NCBI GenBank assembly: GCA_022695795.1
Contig: MU404055.1
Coordinates: 1,178,001 to 1,242,000 of the forward strand
From: Biscogniauxia marginata
Taxonomy: Eukaryota > Ascomycota > Sordariomycetes > Xylariales > Xylariaceae
Reading direction: 5' to 3'
Length of the DNA stretch: 64,000 nucleotides
This document shows positions 21,870 to 33,954 of this stretch, one piece after another. The stretch's first letter is position 1. Every line of letters starts with the position of its first letter. A program made the translations under genes and the position numbers. The notes below the pieces were generated by a model, which was not told the origin of the DNA, ran no database searches, and saw only the letters and a list, made by a program, of their open reading frames with translations.

Positions 21870-23996
21870 TTAGAGAATGTGAATCTTCCGAGCCCCCTGG
21901 GCGATGCCATTGCCCCCGTCACTAACGCGGGACATCACGCAAGCTGGGTCGCGATCATTAGAGCCCATCGAAGCCAAGGCAAAAGAATCCGTATTGTGGG
22001 CGAAGTATAAGTAGTACCCCACGGGACTCTTCTTGACGGCCATGACCCCAATCGCCCCCGCTGATGAGGAGTATTTGACGCCCGGGTGCTCTTGGAAATC
22101 GTTCAAGATGAAGCTCTCGAGGATAGCGCTCTCGTCGTCATCAACAATATCCTGACCACCGCTGCCGCGGCGCGTCCCATGATAGATGCGCTCTGCACAT
22201 TTTTGAGAAGCCACAGTAGTAGCCATGTGCTCGCCAGTGCCACTGGTCACGGCTGCCACTGCGATCCCGTCCTTGTCCTCCTCGACGGCAGGTATAACGG
22301 CCGTGCCGATTCCCACTAGTGCCGCCGGTCCGATACGGCCTCGATGTTTCATGCCGATTCCTCCAGAAGACGATCCAGCAGCTATGTAGCCGGACTGGTC
22401 GATGGCAATCGCTCCTACCGTGTCGGTAATCCTATCTTCATCGCCGTCGTCGAATCCCATAGGGTCCATCGACGATGCCGGGGCAAGAGGCGGGCCAATG
22501 TTGGAAAGGCTAGTTAGCATACCAGACTCATCGGCACCGGCACCGTCATGAGGAGCCAAATATGGTGCGGCATTCACACCGCTGGCTACGGCACCCGAGC
22601 CGTGAGATTCGTTGCTGCTGGGCGAAACGAAACGCTGGCGCTTCGTTGCCGGAGATGACAACTTAGCCGACACACCTTTCGTGGACGAAATAGATGAGCC
22701 GAGGAAGCTGAGAGGACTGCGCTCCATACCCGTCTTGGGCGACGCTTGGGGAGTTATAGCGCCGGTCGACATTGGTGATCTAGGCTTTTGCGGAGTATTC
22801 ATAGGGGATTCCGCATCCCAAAGTGAGCCGTTGGCTGGCGAGTCGGGTTGGCCTTCGTTCCAGGTCCCTGTCAAGATCGCATTCGCGTGGTCTCGACGAG
22901 CCTCATTGTCGATGTCGCTATTGCTAGCCCTATCGTAGTTCGCCAACAATGGGCTTGAGGATTCTTTCCCTTCGGCCCGTTTCAGATCTTCCTGCCATCT
23001 GATATAACGGTCACGGGCGTTCTTCGAGACCAGCCACTCGTTCGGAACAAGCGTCATGCCCGATTCCCATGCATATTCCTTCGCCCCATCTCCAATAAGT
23101 AGGTTCGGAGGGACGCGACGGAGTGACAGCGGTTTGCTGCTACTCTCGAGGATCACCTTGGCTAGACTGATCGGATTTTTGATATCTATGGCGCCGGTGT
23201 GTTAGGCAACATAGTCTAGTTTTTGTCTATGAGAAGGAGAACAGCTGATATACTTACTGGGTACGGCACCACAGGCCCCGCTTCGTCCTAAATGATCAAC
23301 AAGGGTGGCGTCACATTCAACGGTACCATCAATTGCTAGATTGCTTCCGTAGCCAGCATTCGTGATTTCCTTGTCCTCGAGAACTTTAATGGCTGCCTCG
23401 ACAGCCTCAATGGCCGAACGACCTCCTTTGAGAAGTTTCATGCTTACACGGGCAGCCCTGTTGGCGTGTCAGCACGAAGCTCTAGCATCAATAGCAAGGA
23501 TGGATTGAGACACTGATACTTACTCGCTGCAAGCTTCGAGGTGGATTCTCTCATTGGCAGTGCTGTGATACCCAGCCCCTGCATGGATGAAGATGGCGGC
23601 AACTGGTGGTTTCTTGCGCCTGGTGATGCGGTCTGCTGTTCCGTCCAGGGCAAAGAAGTCGTCAGGGTCAGGGGAACAAAAGGTCATTTGCCCGTCAGAA
23701 ACATACGGCGAGAATTCACTATAGTCATTGCTTATTGTATTTTTCTCGTAGCTGTCGGACTCTTCAGCGCTAGACAAGCCGGTAGACTCCATTTCGAGAA
23801 GTAGCTGATCACAATACGGTGGTGTATTGCTGGAACTCGCCGACTCATTAATGTAAGCTTCCCTTCTGCTGCCAGACGTCCACTCGCGCAGAAAATAACG
23901 GGCTTGGTGAAAGTATGCTTGCACCGATGTTTGCTGGGGCTGCAGTTGTTCCCTCGCTTGTGCAAAATGCTGTGCTTGCGACGATCTGCTTTCCAT
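21870..23996 (-). CDS. TASP1: threonine aspartase (taspase-like, asparaginase-2 family)
   Basis: Exons 23524-23996, 23258-23457 and 21870-23185 with clean GT-AG introns of 66 and 72 nt; all phases agree, giving 662 residues. The Ntn-hydrolase core starts at PPVAAIFIHAGAGYHS (about residue 132), continues with AIEAVEAAIKVLEDKEITNAG (split here as GGRSAIEAVEAAIKVLED and NAGYGSNLAIDGTVECDA), and reaches the predicted nucleophile Thr in ITDTVGAIAIDQSGYIAAG (about residue 470). Between the two halves lies a Ser/Pro-rich, probably disordered insert (about residues 290-440), and there is a 130-residue N-terminal extension. Human taspase 1 cleaves after Asp in MLL and TFIIA; a fungal substrate is not known to me. 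The fusion of an intact core with two long extra regions is typical of filamentous fungal members only by my recollection. Confidence 0.83.
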
Positions 23997-25458
23997 GCAT
24001 CTGAACCAGTGCGGTTCTGACTTGCTTTGTCTCCCTGAGCAACTATAGACTGAAGGTTAAAAGCCAGAAACAATACTAATGGCGAGTATAGCCTGACTTT
24101 CAATATCAAATCACCGTGGTTGCCCCAGTATAACAGCAACCTAGCACGACCCGTAAGTCTCAGCGATATGGGAAACGGGACGGAATTCTCGGCGCAGATA
24201 TCGGGGCTGAGGTTAGGCTGGTATGGTAATTAGACGCGAGTGTGAGGATTCCTCGACGTAGGATGAGACGAGTGGCCACTTTCTAGCTGTATGTGGGAAG
24301 GACAGGTAGACAGTCTTTAAAGGAAACGTGTGGCGGTTAATTAGTACTGGATAGAAAGAAAGATATGTATGGTCGTACCCAAGGACCATCGTATTAGTTC
24401 ATGATAACCCTAATAGAGAGGGATGGCGAGAGATGGATGAGGATGAGGAGAATAATAGGGTTGATGAAGGTTGGGGTAATAGAAGTAGTAGGTGTAGGTG
24501 TAGGCGTAGGCGTAGGCGTGGCGGAGGTGGTAGGCAAGGTAAGGTAAAGTGATGAGGCAGAGGTTGTTGAAAAGAACGCAGTGTTAAGTGCGGGTAGGCC
24601 GAAGTTGTAAGTCATCCAGTTGTACCTTGCTTGCTTTTCGAGCACCAGACGTACCTAACCTACTGTTGCTACTGATGAAGTATACATGTAGGTCAGTAGG
24701 TACCTGAGGTTAGGTACCTAGGTAGGTACATGTATATAAATAAGGCAGGTGCGTGTATAGATGAAGTCACGTCCACCTTGCCTACCTCATGGCGATGTAT
24801 AAGTGCATTGATGTCAGGTGATCTTCAACCTTTGGTGAAGATATCCCGTCTGCATATATTTCCGGTATGTGATATGGATGATTGGCACGGGCTCTTTTCC
24901 AAATAACAGGGAAGACTTCTCACTGCAACTAATGCACCTTTTGAAACTACCTCTCAGTATCAAACAAACCCAAGTAAGTAATAGGTGTTTCTTCTGTGAG
25001 AGTGTATGTCAAGAGGATTGAGCTTCAAAAGTTGCATTCCGTGTCTTTACTTTCCATATGTCTAAGAATCCGGGTGGCAGATGTCTACCTAGGCCACTCC
25101 AGCCCGGCCCGCCGCATGGAGGTGTGGCTTGGAAATACGTGGCTGGGTTGGTACTTCCACAGCTTAGGTAATCTCAGCCCACCTGATTCAGACATGGATG
25201 GATTGAAACCATGCCTGCGGTACCTTACCGCGAGGTAGCACCTTATTAGTTCGACCTTCCTGGGCTGCATCATCATCACCGCCCACCACCAACCCAAAAT
25301 AAATCGATCCTTGTCTCGATACCTATAGCTCTCCCCCTTGGAGCCAGCTCATCTCCCTCCGCACTCGATAATCGCCCATTCCTCTCTCTGGTTTTCTCTA
25401 TTTGGTCGTTCGATTCTGCAAGTCTAGGAGCCTCAGATAGCTCCCCATTTCCCTCACA
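23997..25458. other. divergent promoter region threonine aspartase / ARP3
   Basis: About 1.46 kb without a supported gene. It includes a GTAGGY hexamer run at 24494-24525, a motif cluster at 24685-24735, and a C/T-rich stretch leading into ARP3. Confidence 0.55.
24685..24735. repeat. cluster of dispersed GGTACCTAGG motif
   Basis: Contains GTAGGTACCTGAGG, TTAGGTACCTAGGTAGG and TACATGTA in tandem; the centre GGTACCTAGGTA is near-palindromic. Confidence 0.6.
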
Positions 25459-27221
25459 ATGGCTAACCAAACCCCTGCCGTTGTCATGGACAAGTATGTT
25501 CGTCTCTTCATCTTCCGACCCCGCAGTCTGTTTTGACCTGAGCTGCCTGCTCCCTCCGGCCTTGAACCGTCGACTTCGGATATGCTAACAGAGATACGGA
25601 CAACAGCGGCACGGGCTTCTCAAAGCTTGGTAAGACTTATCCTCCCTCGTCGTCCCGCTTGGCCACGCCCGCCCACATGTCGGTCGCAACACCGCTAACC
25701 AGCCGTCCTCCGCTCCCATAGGTTTCGCCGGCAACGATTCTCCTTCCTTCGTCTTTCCTACTGCCATTGCTACGAAGGGTGCTGCTGGAGGAAGCGGGGG
25801 CACTGGATCAGGTAGGCCGGCCGTTGCGAACAAGCCCTCCTTTCTCACAGGCGGTGCTGGCCCGACCGGTCATCTATCGATGAAACGAGGCACGGAGGAT
25901 TTGGATTTCTTTATTGGCGATGAGGCTATCGCCGCATCTGGTGGTCCGGGTGAGTTTGCTGTCTGTTGTATACCCAGCTTGGCCTGGCCGAGACGCTGAT
26001 ACTAGTTCTTAGGGTATGGGCTGCACTACCCCATCCGACACGGTCAAATAGAAAACTGGGTAGGCGATCGCGGCCGTTCATTGCTTAGTCCAGGGACTAA
26101 CTTGCGTTGTCTAGGACCACATGGAAAGGTTCTGGTCCAACTCCATCTTCAAGTATCTCCGAGTCGAGCCCGAAGATCATTACTTTCTCTTGACGGAGCC
26201 GGTATGGAGCAGCTACCGCCCAACCTGAATACTACGACTGCTAACCCGCCCTAGCCCCTGAACCCCCCGGAAAACCGAGAGAACACGGCTGAGATTTTCT
26301 TCGAGTCCTTTAACTGTGCCGGTCTTTATATCGCAGTTCAGGCTGTGCTTGCTCTCGCCGCGTCTTGGACGTCAGCGAAGGTGTCTGACCGTTCATTGAC
26401 TGGTACCGTTATTGACTCCGGCGACGGTGTAACACACGTCATTCCCGTCGCCGAGGGATACGTGATTGGGTCTTCGATCAAATCCATTCCGATTGCTGGT
26501 CGGGACATCACCTACTTCGTCCAGTCGTTACTTCGTGACCGAGGCGAACCGGATAGCTCCCTAAAGACCGCACAAGAAATCAAGGAAGAGTATTGCTACG
26601 TATGCCCCGACATTGTTAAGGAATTCTCGCGGTTCGACCGTGATCGTAGCCGGTTTGCCAAGCATGTTGTCTCACAACCCGGTGGCCGTCAAGTCACCGT
26701 GGACGTTGGTTATGAGCGGTTCCTTGCACCCGAAATTTTCTTCAACCCGGAAATCTACTCTTCTGACTTCCTCACACCGCTCCCGGTCGTTGTTGATGGC
26801 GTTATCCAATCGAGCCCCATCGATGTCCGGAGAGGGCTATACAAGAATATCGTCTTGTCCGGAGGCAGTACTCTGTATAAGGATTTTGGACGAAGGTTAC
26901 AGCGGGACATTAAGCACTTGGTAGATGCGAGAATTCGTGACAGCGAGGTTCGCAGCGGCGGTGCCAAGAGCGGCGGTTTGGAAGTTCAGGTCATCTCACA
27001 TAAGCGACAGCGACACGGCCCATGGTTTGGAGGCAGCTTATTGGGGCAGACACCTGAGTTCCGATCATATTGTCATACAAAGGCTGAGGTACAGCTCCCT
27101 CTCCCAACTTCTAGTCCCTAACATATTACAGCAGAGTCCTAACAACTGAGTATAGTATCAAGAATACGGGCCCGGAATTGTACGGAGATTTGCTCTACTG
27201 GGCGGTCCCGGGGGCTCATAG
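25459..27221 (+). CDS. ARP3: actin-related protein 3 (ARP3), Arp2/3 complex
   Basis: Seven exons: 25459-25493, 25607-25629, 25722-25949, 26013-26059, 26115-26201, 26255-27088 and 27156-27221. All six introns are GT-AG, all phases agree, and the total is 439 residues. The N-terminus reads [20 protein letters not shown] then [17 protein letters not shown], the actin nucleotide-binding start. [49 protein letters not shown] and [18 protein letters not shown] are further actin-fold landmarks. The C-terminus ends [11 protein letters not shown] Gly/Ser-rich loop near residues 35-60 is the Arp3-type insertion. Arp3 with Arp2 nucleates branched actin at endocytic patches. The high intron density toward the 5' end, including a 23-nt exon, is typical of fungal actin-family genes. 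Confidence 0.96.
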
Positions 27222-28281
27222 AACCTGTGGGATAGGAGTTGGTTGTGGTATGCAACAAATGGCAATGGAGGTGAACAGGTCGACATGTATGAAGATGAGA
27301 GAGGTCAATAGCCAAGCATTTAAAATCGACAAAATTTTCAACCCAATCGACGGCAACATGAACACAGGACATTTAAAACTGTACGTCTGGCTGCGGATAA
27401 AAATCGTCGTATATATTGGGCTTCCATCTCTGAAATACCTACCCTCTTGTTCCAGCTATGGTCCGCTAAGGCTAGGTGTCAACCATGATATTTCTAGAAA
27501 CGAACGCTCATGAACATTCTTAACCTAGTAACCTTTATTTATCACAACCTAGCTCGCTGATCTTCTCCGCAAATAGGCTGTCTTTCACAATTGTTTTTGG
27601 TCTGGATACTACGCCGACGACGCTCAGACTTGCGAGCTACCCCGCCAAGGTCTTGGCCGTGACGATTGTTTCTAGTGTTTCGACGCCTACTGTTGAGTTT
27701 TGATACAAGGGCCTGTCTCAGCAACATGTGACGAAGTGGTGGGATATGTGGAAGTTGGCAGGCAAAGAAACAGGTAAGAAAATGAAATAAAACTGCTAAT
27801 CATTCCTGCTCCTAAAATATGTCCTTTTATGATACTCCGATTCTCCTACTAACACAGGTCGACAACTACGTCTAAACGATAGACACGCAAAGAAGTCCAG
27901 CTTGGATACGATATTCGATATTGTATACACACAGGAATGGGAATCATAACCTCAAACAGCACGCAAGGACTTCAATAAGCTTATTTTCTCACCTCACTTC
28001 TTACCACTGCATCTACCGCATTTGTTTTGGTCTATGGTTGGAAACATTAGTTCGAGACACGACGGTCGATCATCCAACAATTAGGCAGCGCTTAGAGCGC
28101 AGACTAATAAGGTTATTGGAACCGAGGGGATCACCGCGCGAGGTTTACATTGATTGTTTGGATGGTGCCGTCATTGAACGTTGTCGTCTATCGTACTCTG
28201 TAGGTCCGCAAGGTTGAGACGGCGCCTGTTTCAGTCTGATCTTGGGATTGCCTTCGTGGTTTCTTCGGCCTGTCCATCACG
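27222..28281. other. intergenic ARP3 / F-box gene
   Basis: About 1.06 kb between two same-strand genes. No gene supported; moderately AT-rich, without notable repeats. Confidence 0.5.
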
Positions 28282-29583
28282 ATGAATACTATCACCCCGA
28301 CGAGTGGGATCGACCTGATAGTCCACAAGGGATTGGACCGTCTCCGGGAGAAGGCTGTCAGCCCGGACCCGGAGACGGGCCTAATGAGCCCCATGTCTGG
28401 CCTTTTTCTCCAAAGGACGAACTCCCGCAGATCCAGAGCCCGGAGCGGAGACTACTCGTGTCTGCAAGTCGACTTGTCCGACGACGATAGCGAGGAGGAC
28501 GAAAAAAAGCCCTCGAGGCTCCTCGAGCTGCCGAATGAGCTGCAGTACATGATCGCAGTCCACCTCGGATTCGGCGACCTCGAACGCCTGCGGCGCACGT
28601 GCCGCTTCTACCGCAACCTCTTGAACCCGGACTACATCCGGGAGCACTTCGGCGGCGACCGCCGCCTGCTCGAGTGGCAGCTCACGTCGCATTGCCAGTC
28701 GTGCCTCGCGAACCCGGGCCGCCACAGTCTGATCCTGCAGTCGTCCGGCGGCGGCGGCGGCGGCTCTTCCACCCCGCGCCAAGCCCCCAGCTCCAAGTGC
28801 TTCCGCTGCGCGGTGCAGGCGCGCGACCTACACGTCGGCACCAAGCTGCCGCTCGCCAACGCGCGGTCCGCCTGGGTGTGCCGATGGTGCGGGTGGCCGA
28901 TCGCCGCCGGCGGCGGGGGGGAGCCGCCGAGCTGGGCGTCGGAGCAGTTCCACGTCGGCTGCTACGACCGGTACTACGGGGTGCTCTGGGCATTCCTGTG
29001 CCTGGGGTTCGCGCAGCTCGCCGCGGGGGTCGCCGCCGCGGCGCTGTCGCTGCGCTACTTCCGCGGGCACCTGCTCGTCTTCGCGCCCGCCGTCGCCACC
29101 TTCGCGCTGCTGTGGGTCTGCATGGCGTTCCTGGTCTTCAGGGGGAACCGCGTGCGCACGTACCACTGGGTCGGCGCCGTCGAGCTCGCCATCCTGGCGC
29201 TCTGGATCCCGCCGATATATGCCGTGTCGCGGATGCTGATGGTGGATGCATCCAGTGGAGGGGTCGAGGGGAGCGCCGTTGCGGCGCTGGTGTTCTTCTG
29301 TCTGAATGCGTGGGTTATTGTCCTATTATTCCCTTTACTTGCTTACTAGTACCTTCTGAGAATCTTCCGACGCATAAATTTTCGTGCTGACTAGTTGTTT
29401 AGCCTCTTTCGGCTGCTGAACTGTGCCGGGAATGTGGTGCTGATATACGAGTACGACTTGACGGGGCACTACGTGCCGGAGCAGTCCCTGAGGAGGAAGC
29501 TGCTGAACATGCTCATGGCGGGGCTGATCTACTGGACTTATCCGCAATGTGTTGAGCAGCGATACCCACCGGATTATAACTAA
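28282..29583 (+). CDS. F-box protein with Cys-pair motifs and C-terminal membrane segments
   Basis: Exons 28282-29348 and 29403-29583 (intron 54 nt, branch GCTGAC, acceptor TTTAG) join in phase to give 415 residues. After a disordered N-terminus with an acidic patch (DLSDDDSEEDEKK) comes an F-box at about residues 78-115 (LLELPNELQYMIAVHL, LRRTCRFYRNLL). Next are three Cys-x2-Cys pairs (HCQSC, KCFRC, VCRWC) at about 135-205. Four or five hydrophobic segments fill residues 228-380, starting at YYGVLWAFLCLGFAQLAAGV. The F-box suggests recruitment to an SCF ubiquitin ligase, here tethered to a membrane; that role is inference. I do not recognise a named gene. The exon is very GC-rich. Confidence 0.8.
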
Positions 29584-30189
29584 CGGGAGAATGGCTGGGG
29601 GGGCGCTGCGGTTTTTTCTTTTGACCTTCGGAGAGGGTACAAGATGAATCATGATACATACATGTATTGCTTAATAGTAGCATAACTCCACTCTGGTGAA
29701 ATAAACTTCGATATCGCTCGGGTGTAGGTTTGGGCCATAATAAACGTGCTTGAATACGGTATGCGTAGCTTTCTTGAGGCATAAGTAAAGTTCGATGCAG
29801 GTGGCGAGGGAAAGGGGTATATGTAAGTCCGAGCCGTCTATTTAAAATAGTGCGTCGAATCTATAGTGGACTTCTCGAATGGGCCTTAGTTATTTATCGN
29901 NNNNNNNNNGTTTCTTGAGAATAATTTTGTAATTAACTATATGCTTTCCCATCCCATAAGAAAACTCCTCAAACTACATATCACGCCGCAGTAAGGATTT
30001 TCTTTAAAAAATAAATAAATCATGGTATGTGTGCGACTATGCTGTTTGTTTAGTTTCAAGTGTCAGATCGGATAGGGGGTTGAGGATAACATCTGCTACC
30101 CGACTCAGCCCTTATACTTTCCTTATAAAGGCACCAACTGTGATACATTTCACCTCGTATAAACTAAACTGCACCTGCGTGTTCACAAC
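29584..30189. other. convergent intergenic with assembly gap
   Basis: About 0.6 kb of 3' flanks between the F-box gene and the RRM gene. AT-rich, no gene, interrupted by ten N. Confidence 0.55.
29900..29909. other. assembly gap (10 N)
   Basis: Ten consecutive N. Their true length is unknown because a fixed-size filler is common. Confidence 0.98.
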
Positions 30190-31265
30190 TCAATTTTCTC
30201 TCAGGTCCTCTCTCTCCCGCCATTTTGAGGACCGTCCTTTGGCAAAGGAAACCTTCAAGCGGCCGCCCTTGAAAGAGGTACCGTTGACTGCATAGAGAGC
30301 TTCTTGGGCCTGATCAGGTGTCGAAAAGTCTACGAAACAAAAGTCGTGGTTTCCCGGGGCGCTCCACCATTTCTCGTCAGCAGAGACACGCTTGCTGATT
30401 GCCTCTCTAAGTTTACGAGCGTCAGCCATCACCCGTAGTAAGAAACCCAGCAGTGTTTGTGGGAAGATACGTACACCTCGAATCCCTGGAATAAGTCACT
30501 GATCTCTGCAGAGTTCGTTGATTGGTCCTTCATCCTAGGTGGACCTGAGACACAGAGCCGCACGCCGGTGAAGTCTTGTCGATACCTGGAAAATGACTCC
30601 GGTGTTCTGACCGGGCTTGAAGACCGACGATACTGGTTATCGCCTTGCCTTCCTTCTCGACGCTCCACTCCCGACAAGTTATCCCAGCGATTAATGCCTT
30701 CGCTGGGCAGCCTTCCACCGGATCCTCTCCCTTTGGGCTGGCAAGGCCGACATTTGACCTCCCTCCCCAGCAGCTCCTTGCCCTCCAAGGTAGCCATTGC
30801 CGTGTCGGCCGAGTCCCGATCGGGGAACTCGACGAAGCAGTAACTTGGATTCCTCCCGGTGAACGGGTCGATGGAAATGTGGATTTTGCTGTAATGACCT
30901 AAGCCATTGCTCTTCAACAAGCCCTCGATGTCCGCTGGTTTGGCCTGGTATCGGAGGTTGCCGACATAGATGCGCCTCCCTTCGGCGATAGCCTTCGCGG
31001 CACCCTCGTCGTCTCTTTGCGCAGGGCCAAGTGTCTTTAGACGATCGTAGGGGCGGCTCCTGTACTCGAAGTCAGAGAGCTTAAGGCGACCATCCCTATC
31101 GCTGTCGTTGGGCGGGGGGACTCTGTCGGTGCCCCCTCTTCCCCACGACGAAGCTACCACTCCGCCCCGATTGCGGGTAGGCCTCGAATTATTGCTCCCC
31201 GAGAAGGATCCGTCTCGATTGCGCCAATTCGACGAATCACGCCAGGCATTTGTAGATTCAGACAT
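30190..31265 (-). CDS. RNA-binding protein with two RRM domains
   Basis: Exons 30471-31265 and 30190-30402 (intron 68 nt, donor GTATCT, acceptor GAGAG) give 335 residues. The N-terminal 95 residues are Arg/Gly/Asn-rich (SNWRNRDGSFSGSNNS, RNRGGVV). RRM1 (about 97-175) has RNP2 RIYVGNLRY and RNP1 SYCFVEFP. An Arg/Ser-rich linker follows. RRM2 (about 238-330) has RNP2-like LCVSGPP and RNP1 HDFCFVDF, and it is split by the intron. I recognise the domain class but not a named gene; an mRNA-processing or translation role is only a general expectation. The exact acceptor among three overlapping AG is chosen because only that one keeps frame with the TAC|GTATCT donor. Confidence 0.8.
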
Positions 31266-31759
31266 GTTGCGAGGGCTACGAATAGAGATTCGACATGCTC
31301 TAGGGATTGGCCCGGGGGATGCCCAACTTTTTCATCACTACCTACGCAAGGGAGAATCTGCCCAGCCTGGCGCTAATAAAGAAACAGATGGCTTTCTGAG
31401 TCCTAGACTAGATACGCTCTAGAAACAAGCTGACTTGGTCACCTGACGTCGGGCTTGTTTCTCCAAATAATTAGATATCTACATTGCTAATGTACAGTAC
31501 CTACTCCTTGCCTGATATCTGTATCGCACACCAAGAGTTCATCCATCAAAATGTCTCCGTTGCAGGAGGCGGGCCACCACTAGATACCGTAAGCGGCGCA
31601 TAGAAAGGCAAACACCCTCTCCATCTCCAATGTAATTTTACAGATTGGGCTGAGTTACATGCTGTTGGTGTTCTTAGATCAAAATTTAGGTGAGGGATCG
31701 TGATCTGTTACTCTCTCACTCACACGCTCACATAGAGAGAGAGAGGTATACACAAAACA
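31266..31759. other. divergent promoter region RRM gene / dehydrogenase
   Basis: About 0.49 kb, AT-rich, no gene. A short GAGAGAGAGAG run lies at 31734-31744, just before the dehydrogenase start. Confidence 0.5.
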
Positions 31760-32750
31760 ATGCTAGACCAGCTTGTTGTAGTTATCACTGGCGCTGGCAG
31801 AGGTAAGTCAATGCCATTTAGAATGCTAGTTTGGTTTGCTGACTTTCTGTTAATAGGTATTGGGAATGCCTTGGCTCGGGCTTACATCGCACGTCCGAAC
31901 TGCACAGTCGTGGGAAGCATCCGCGACGATGCTGCCCGAGGAGTAACTGAGCTCAAGGCGTTTCCAAAGGGGAACGGATCACGGCTACTTCTAGTACACA
32001 TCGAAAGCTCTTCGCCTACGGACGCGAACAATGCGGTAGAAGAAATAAAAGCCGCGGGCATCGACCACATCGACATCTTGATCACTAATGCTGGGGTAAG
32101 CCCACCAGTCGATCCTCTCGAAACGGTTGACCTTGGGGTTGTGGCCAGCACCTTTCACATCAACGCTCTAGGTCCTCTAGCTTTATACCAGGCATGCTAC
32201 GCTCTGCTTAAAAGATCAGCCAACGCGAAGTTCATGCCTATTACTAGCGCTGCCGGTACTCTCGGTGGAATGGAACATGGCCGCACTTTTGTCGCACCGT
32301 CTTATTGCATATCGAAAGCGGTGTTGAACTGGATTACCTTGTATGTCAGGTTGTTTGGGTAATTAACTGTGATACGACTGCCAAAGCTAATGGTCATCGT
32401 ATAGGGCAGCGCATTGTAGCAACACGTGGCTTACTGCTGTTGCTATCAACCCGGGGTAGGACTACCCTACAAGATTCTAGCAACCTCTGTTAAGAACTAA
32501 CAATTTGCACCTACTAGTCTGGCCGCTACCGATATGGGAAATAAGACGGCTGAGTATATGGGCTTGGAAAGGGCACCTTGGACGGCAGAACAAAGTGCCG
32601 AAAAGATCATACGCCTTGTGAGTCTTAACCTTCGGCGTTTAGTACCATTTAGATAATTAACATCTACTTGCCTAGATTGACGAAGCCGGCCGCGAGACGC
32701 ACTCGGGAAAATTCATGGATGCAATAACTGGCAAAGAATTCCCATGGTAA
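31760..32750 (+). CDS. short-chain dehydrogenase/reductase (classical SDR)
   Basis: Five exons: 31760-31802, 31857-32340, 32405-32455, 32518-32617 and 32676-32750. All junctions are GT-AG and in phase, giving 250 residues. The cofactor motif TGAGRGIGNALA (TGxxxGIG) begins at about residue 9 and is split by intron 1. The structural NAG motif is in LITNAGVSPP (about 98), followed by the catalytic Ser in MPITSAAGTLGG, then YCISK with Tyr and Lys of the YxxxK site, and NPG...TDMG in the C-terminal part. It should reduce or oxidise a small molecule with NAD(P)H; the substrate cannot be read from the sequence. The closest general type is the fungal C-factor/sniffer-like SDR. Intron density is high for such a short gene. 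Confidence 0.88.
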
Positions 32751-33392
32751 CAACTATCTCTATACATTTATAGTCTAGTTAAGAGGAACTGTAAAGGCAA
32801 GCACTGCGTCACATCCTCTGGCCACAAAATACATAGGTAGAGCCTTCGGAATGGCGATTAGATAGGTATAAACCGAGGCTCGATAGCAAAACAATTCGTG
32901 ATGATTCGAATCAAAAGGTAGAAGCACAGGCAGATATAGCATCTGGAGCCCTTTACATACCGTAAGTTAGCCCGTAACCTAGCTAGGACCTACTAGCAAT
33001 CTGGACAACACTATGCCAAAGGATAGGGTCGCGCACATGCTGTCTATACACATCGTATGCATATAGTTTCGTAAACCTCACTAAGCTGATGCGCTCGTAG
33101 AAGAAAGGTGCCCGTGTTTGACGCAGAGCCGGATCACGCCACAAAAGACTACCTACGTATCATACACCGGCTACCTAATCGCCCTGCGATCCCCCATCAG
33201 GATAGCCCCCCTTCCGGAAGCCGGGACTAAAGACACACAAGCGGATGGTCATTTTACAACTCAAAAAAAAAAGCTCCTCTATTCCTCACATTATACCATT
33301 TTCAAGGCGTCGTCCCGACTTGCCGATTGCGAAGACTCACCAAACGAGGCAAGAGAGCGCATGGTACGCTACTCTGGGCGGCGAACTAAGCC

Positions 33393-33410
33393 ATATATAT
33401 ATATATATAT
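33393..33410. repeat. (AT)9 microsatellite
   Basis: Pure AT dinucleotide run. Confidence 0.85.
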
Positions 33411-33925
33411 CCGAATAACCTTTGGGGCATGGAAACCGAGGAAGACGTCCCATCTCTGAAGGCGATCGAGACGACTTCGTGGATGATTCAAGTCTTCGGA
33501 AAGGAATTGAGAAATCCTTGGGTCGGTTAGTTTGGGCTTCTATCATGCCTGCTATTTAGAGATAACTTACTGTATCTGGTTATTGAGATGATTTTTATGC
33601 GGATTCCGGGGTAATAAGTGGAATTGACTAAACAGCCATGTGGATTACATAATTTTTAAGAGTTCACGGAAAAGACGAATCCTGGCTTCATGAGATGGTC
33701 TCGGCCCCTTTCAGAGGAACCTCGGGCAGATTTGGCCATGTAGATTCTGCAGTGTACTAGACATATCAATTACCGGCCCACTAACCTCTTTTTTCTTCGT
33801 TGTTTTTACCCTCTCGCACGTGGTGAAAGCTTGCAGGATTCGATGTAAAGCGACGAAGACCTCTTCAGACAATGGTTTAAATCGACCTAAAATATAGCTA
33901 CTTGGCTAGATGTGCTACCGCCATG

Positions 33926-33954
33926 ATATATATATATATGTGTGTGTGTGTGTG
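33926..33954. repeat. (AT)n(TG)n compound microsatellite
   Basis: AT run passing directly into a TG run. Confidence 0.85.
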
